From assembly GCA_040307135.1 (NCBI GenBank), contig JAWRKD010000044.1, positions 1-7,604 of the forward strand: a stretch of DNA of 7,604 nucleotides, in the 5' to 3' direction. This DNA is from Aminidesulfovibrio sp040307135 (lineage in GTDB: Bacteria > Desulfobacterota > Desulfovibrionia > Desulfovibrionales > Desulfovibrionaceae). The notes below the pieces were generated by a model. The model saw nothing but the letters and a program-made list of their open reading frames with translations, was not told the DNA's origin and did no database searches. The position numbers and the translations under genes are program-made. How positions within the stretch are numbered: the stretch's first letter is position 1; each line of letters opens with the position of its first letter. Shown piece by piece: positions 6,226 to 7,604 of the stretch.

Positions 6226-7350
6226 TCACGGCTGCCGGTGGTCCGGGAAGGCGGCCAGGGCCTGCCGCACGTAGGGCTCCAGGATTTCGGCGGCGACCCG
6301 GTTGCCCAGCGCACTCCAGTGGTTGTCGCAGACGAAGAAGAGCGATTTTGCGTCCAGGCCCCGCCGCGTCATTTCCTCCAGCAGATCCACATAGACGAAG
6401 CCCTGCTCCTGGGCCAGGGCCCGCAGGTTCCTGGTCAGCGGGGGCTCGGTCCTGCCGTCGTAGCGCACGAAGTCCGGGTGCACCGGGATGGTGAAGATGA
6501 TGACCTTCTTGCCCTTGGCCTCGCGCACCAGCTCCGTGAGACTGTAGCGCATGATGTCCCAGTCGGCGGGCTTGAAGTCGTAGTAGAAGGAAAGGTTCGG
6601 GTCGGGCTTGTCCTGGAATTCCGCCATCCAGCGGGGCTCCAGGTGGAAGCCGCGGAGGCGGTATGAGCCGAGGTAGCGCAGGACCCGGTAGAGGCTGCTC
6701 CATTCCCTGAGCGTGAAGTCGAAGCTCTTGAGCCACTGGCTCCCGGCCTTGCGCCCGGGCAGGTCGTTGGCCCCGTAGATCATCTCGTAGTCCGGGTAGC
6801 TGCCCACGAGGTAGGGGCGGTGCTCCCGCTCGCCCTGCGCCTTGGCGAAGTCGTAGCTGTTGTCGGTGAAGTCGTTGTGCGGCAGGACGCCGAGCAGGAC
6901 CACGTCGTGGTCGAACTGCTTCACCAGGTACTTGTACTGCTGCCATTCCTGGATGTTGCCGAAGCCGCCGGAGGTGCCGAAGTTGAGCACCTCCCGGCCC
7001 AGCGCGGCCTCGAGCCGGTCGGAGAGCCGGTCCTCGCTCGCATTGCCCCAGCCCTCGACGAACGAGTCTCCCAGCACGGCCACCCGCGGAGCATCGCTGC
7101 GCAGGGCCCGTTCCTTGTCGCGCATGCCGGAGGAGTTGGCCTGGTATTCGACCACGAAGCAGGACTTGTTGTGCAGGTAGCTGGAGCCGGGGGCGTGCCA
7201 GACGCCGAAGCGCTTGTCGATGAGGACCCAGAACTTGCTGCCCGCGTTGACGAAGCTGTACGTGGGCAGGGGAATGTCGGTGTTGACGTACTTGATGTAC
7301 AGCCAGGACGCCGCCTCCAGCATCACCGCCAGGATGAGGATGAAGATCAC
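6226..7350 (-). CDS. Membrane-anchored SGNH/GDSL-family hydrolase, 5' end interrupted by an IS
   Basis: Likely an esterase or acyltransferase-like protein facing the periplasm, of the kind seen in exopolysaccharide or cell-envelope acylation loci. The substrate is unknown. From the GTG at 7350 it has 374 residues: an N-terminal membrane helix (about 1-19), then the SGNH blocks GDSF with S96 (94-97), GTSGGFGN (125-132), LPHND with N159, and CDNHWSALGN with D342 and H344, so the catalytic set is complete. The start is doubtful. No good Shine-Dalgarno precedes GTG 7350, and a signal anchor starting there lacks positive charges. The frame stays open upstream to about 7383, reading EKILGILKSC, a convincing basic n-region, with no ATG, GTG or TTG. 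At that point the end of an insertion sequence begins. The native start was probably cut off, so the gene may be poorly expressed or inactive. It converges with cysC. Confidence 0.85.
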   Translation of the reverse strand: MIFILILAVMLEAASWLYIKYVNTDIPLPTYSFVNAGSKFWVLIDKRFGVWHAPGSSYLHNKSCFVVEYQANSSGMRDKERALRSDAPRVAVLGDSFVEGWGNASEDRLSDRLEAALGREVLNFGTSGGFGNIQEWQQYKYLVKQFDHDVVLLGVLPHNDFTDNSYDFAKAQGEREHRPYLVGSYPDYEMIYGANDLPGRKAGSQWLKSFDFTLREWSSLYRVLRYLGSYRLRGFHLEPRWMAEFQDKPDPNLSFYYDFKPADWDIMRYSLTELVREAKGKKVIIFTIPVHPDFVRYDGRTEPPLTRNLRALAQEQGFVYVDLLEEMTRRGLDAKSLFFVCDNHWSALGNRVAAEILEPYVRQALAAFPDHRQP

Positions 7351-7382
7351 GCAGCTTTTCAGGATGCCGAGGATTTTTTCGC

Positions 7383-7404
7383 GGGGCTGTCCTAGCTAAG
7401 CTGA
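7383..7404. repeat. Putative left terminal inverted repeat of the IS
   Basis: This is the GG-starting sequence at the boundary, containing the small palindromes TAGCTA (7393-7398) and AGCTAAGCT (7394-7402), where a transposase could bind. It is assigned by position and family resemblance only, since its partner at the other end is not in the window. The inner boundary is approximate. Confidence 0.4.
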
Positions 7405-7425
7405 ATGGTTTAGTGAGGCAGCAGG

Positions 7426-7604
7426 ATGTACGAGCGTCGAAGTCGGCTCAGTGAGAGCAAACGCAATCGCCTGATGGAGTATTTTGTGGCCGGAACCACG
7501 GCGCGAGCCGCTTCGGAGCTGGTGGGAGTTCACCGGAACACTGCCGCTTCTTTCCTCACCAGGCTGCGAAAACTGATTGCCGATGAGATGGAAAAAGCCT
7601 CCCC
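7426..7604 (+). CDS. IS1595-family (ISXO2/IS1016-like) transposase, 3'-partial
   Basis: The N-terminal 59 residues of a DDE transposase, cut off by the right edge of the window. The start ATG at 7426 has GAGG (7415-7418) seven bases upstream. The protein opens MYERRSRLSESKRNRLMEYF, then VAGTTARAASELVGVHRNTA and a segment RLRKLI. This is the helix-turn-helix head typical of ISXO2-like transposases, which often read FVAGxTARTAAxLVGVNxxTAxxYFxRLR. The catalytic DDE domain and any zinc ribbon lie outside. Codon use is less GC-rich than in the neighbouring genes, in line with a mobile origin. Confidence 0.85.
   Translation, partial: MYERRSRLSESKRNRLMEYFVAGTTARAASELVGVHRNTAASFLTRLRKLIADEMEKAS

Larger units (their letters stand above)
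7383..7604 (+). mobile_element. Insertion sequence of the IS1595 family (left end, runs off window)
   Basis: The element begins where the upstream frame of the SGNH gene breaks. The end starts with GG (GGGGCTGTCCTAG from 7383), as family members typically do, and the transposase ATG follows about 43 bp in. Base composition turns visibly less GC-rich from about 7395. The exact outer edge (7383 or 7384) is uncertain because the right end and the target duplication lie beyond the window. IS1595 elements usually make an 8-bp duplication; here it would be about 7375-7382 (TTTTTCGC). Confidence 0.7.

Noticed and set aside
6213..6234. Hairpin AGCCG/CGGCT between cysC and the hydrolase as a bidirectional terminator
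   Set aside because: Only a 5-bp stem with a 10-base loop and no T-run on either strand.
5576..6946. A 456-codon minus-strand open frame spanning cysC and the hydrolase gene
   Set aside because: Low-complexity composition, and it crosses two well-supported genes in other frames.
1..7604. tRNA, rRNA, CRISPR array, integrase attachment site or replication origin
   Set aside because: No cloverleaf, regularly spaced direct repeats, rRNA motifs, or DnaA-box cluster seen on either strand by inspection.

Overview
The window is a GC-rich bacterial segment. Its gene content points to a sulfate reducer of the Desulfovibrio type (Desulfobacterota), though that assignment is an inference. The clues are a class I adenylate cyclase carrying pentapeptide repeats, very strong G/C third-position bias, and an APS kinase standing outside any recognisable assimilatory cys operon. 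No rRNA, tRNA or CRISPR is visible.

Layout, left to right. (1) Positions 1-3254 (+): the 3' part of a very large class I adenylate cyclase, which makes cAMP. A helical region comes first, then a cysteine-rich pentapeptide-repeat beta-helix, then a CyaA-like catalytic and C-terminal module. The frame is open to the left edge, so the true start lies outside. (2) Positions 3255-3547: a 293-bp regulatory gap. It holds a TTGACA promoter, a clear ydaO-type c-di-AMP riboswitch aptamer, a candidate terminator/antiterminator pair, further hairpins and a Shine-Dalgarno. (3) Positions 3548-5521 (+): a KimA-type (KUP-like, APC superfamily) potassium importer, the classic target of this riboswitch. (4) A 102-bp gap with its own sigma70-like promoter (TTGCCC, 17 bp, TATAAG). 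(5) Positions 5624-6214 (+): APS kinase (CysC). (6) Positions 6226-7350 (-): a membrane-anchored SGNH/GDSL hydrolase, convergent with cysC. (7) From about 7383 to the right edge: the left end and transposase N-terminus of an IS1595-family (ISXO2/IS1016-like) insertion sequence, lower in GC than the rest.

How the parts relate. The riboswitch and kimA form a self-contained potassium-homeostasis unit: c-di-AMP, which rises with potassium in bacteria that use it, should shut off synthesis of the importer. It lies directly behind a cAMP-making enzyme, so two cyclic-nucleotide signals are neighbours, but the promoter between them argues against one simple operon. APS kinase makes PAPS, the donor for sulfation. 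The SGNH protein is of the kind found in cell-envelope or exopolysaccharide modification. A link between these two is only suggestive.

The most notable observations are the riboswitch and its possible expression platform, the cysteine-rich beta-helix fused to the cyclase, and the IS that appears to have removed the start codon of the SGNH gene.
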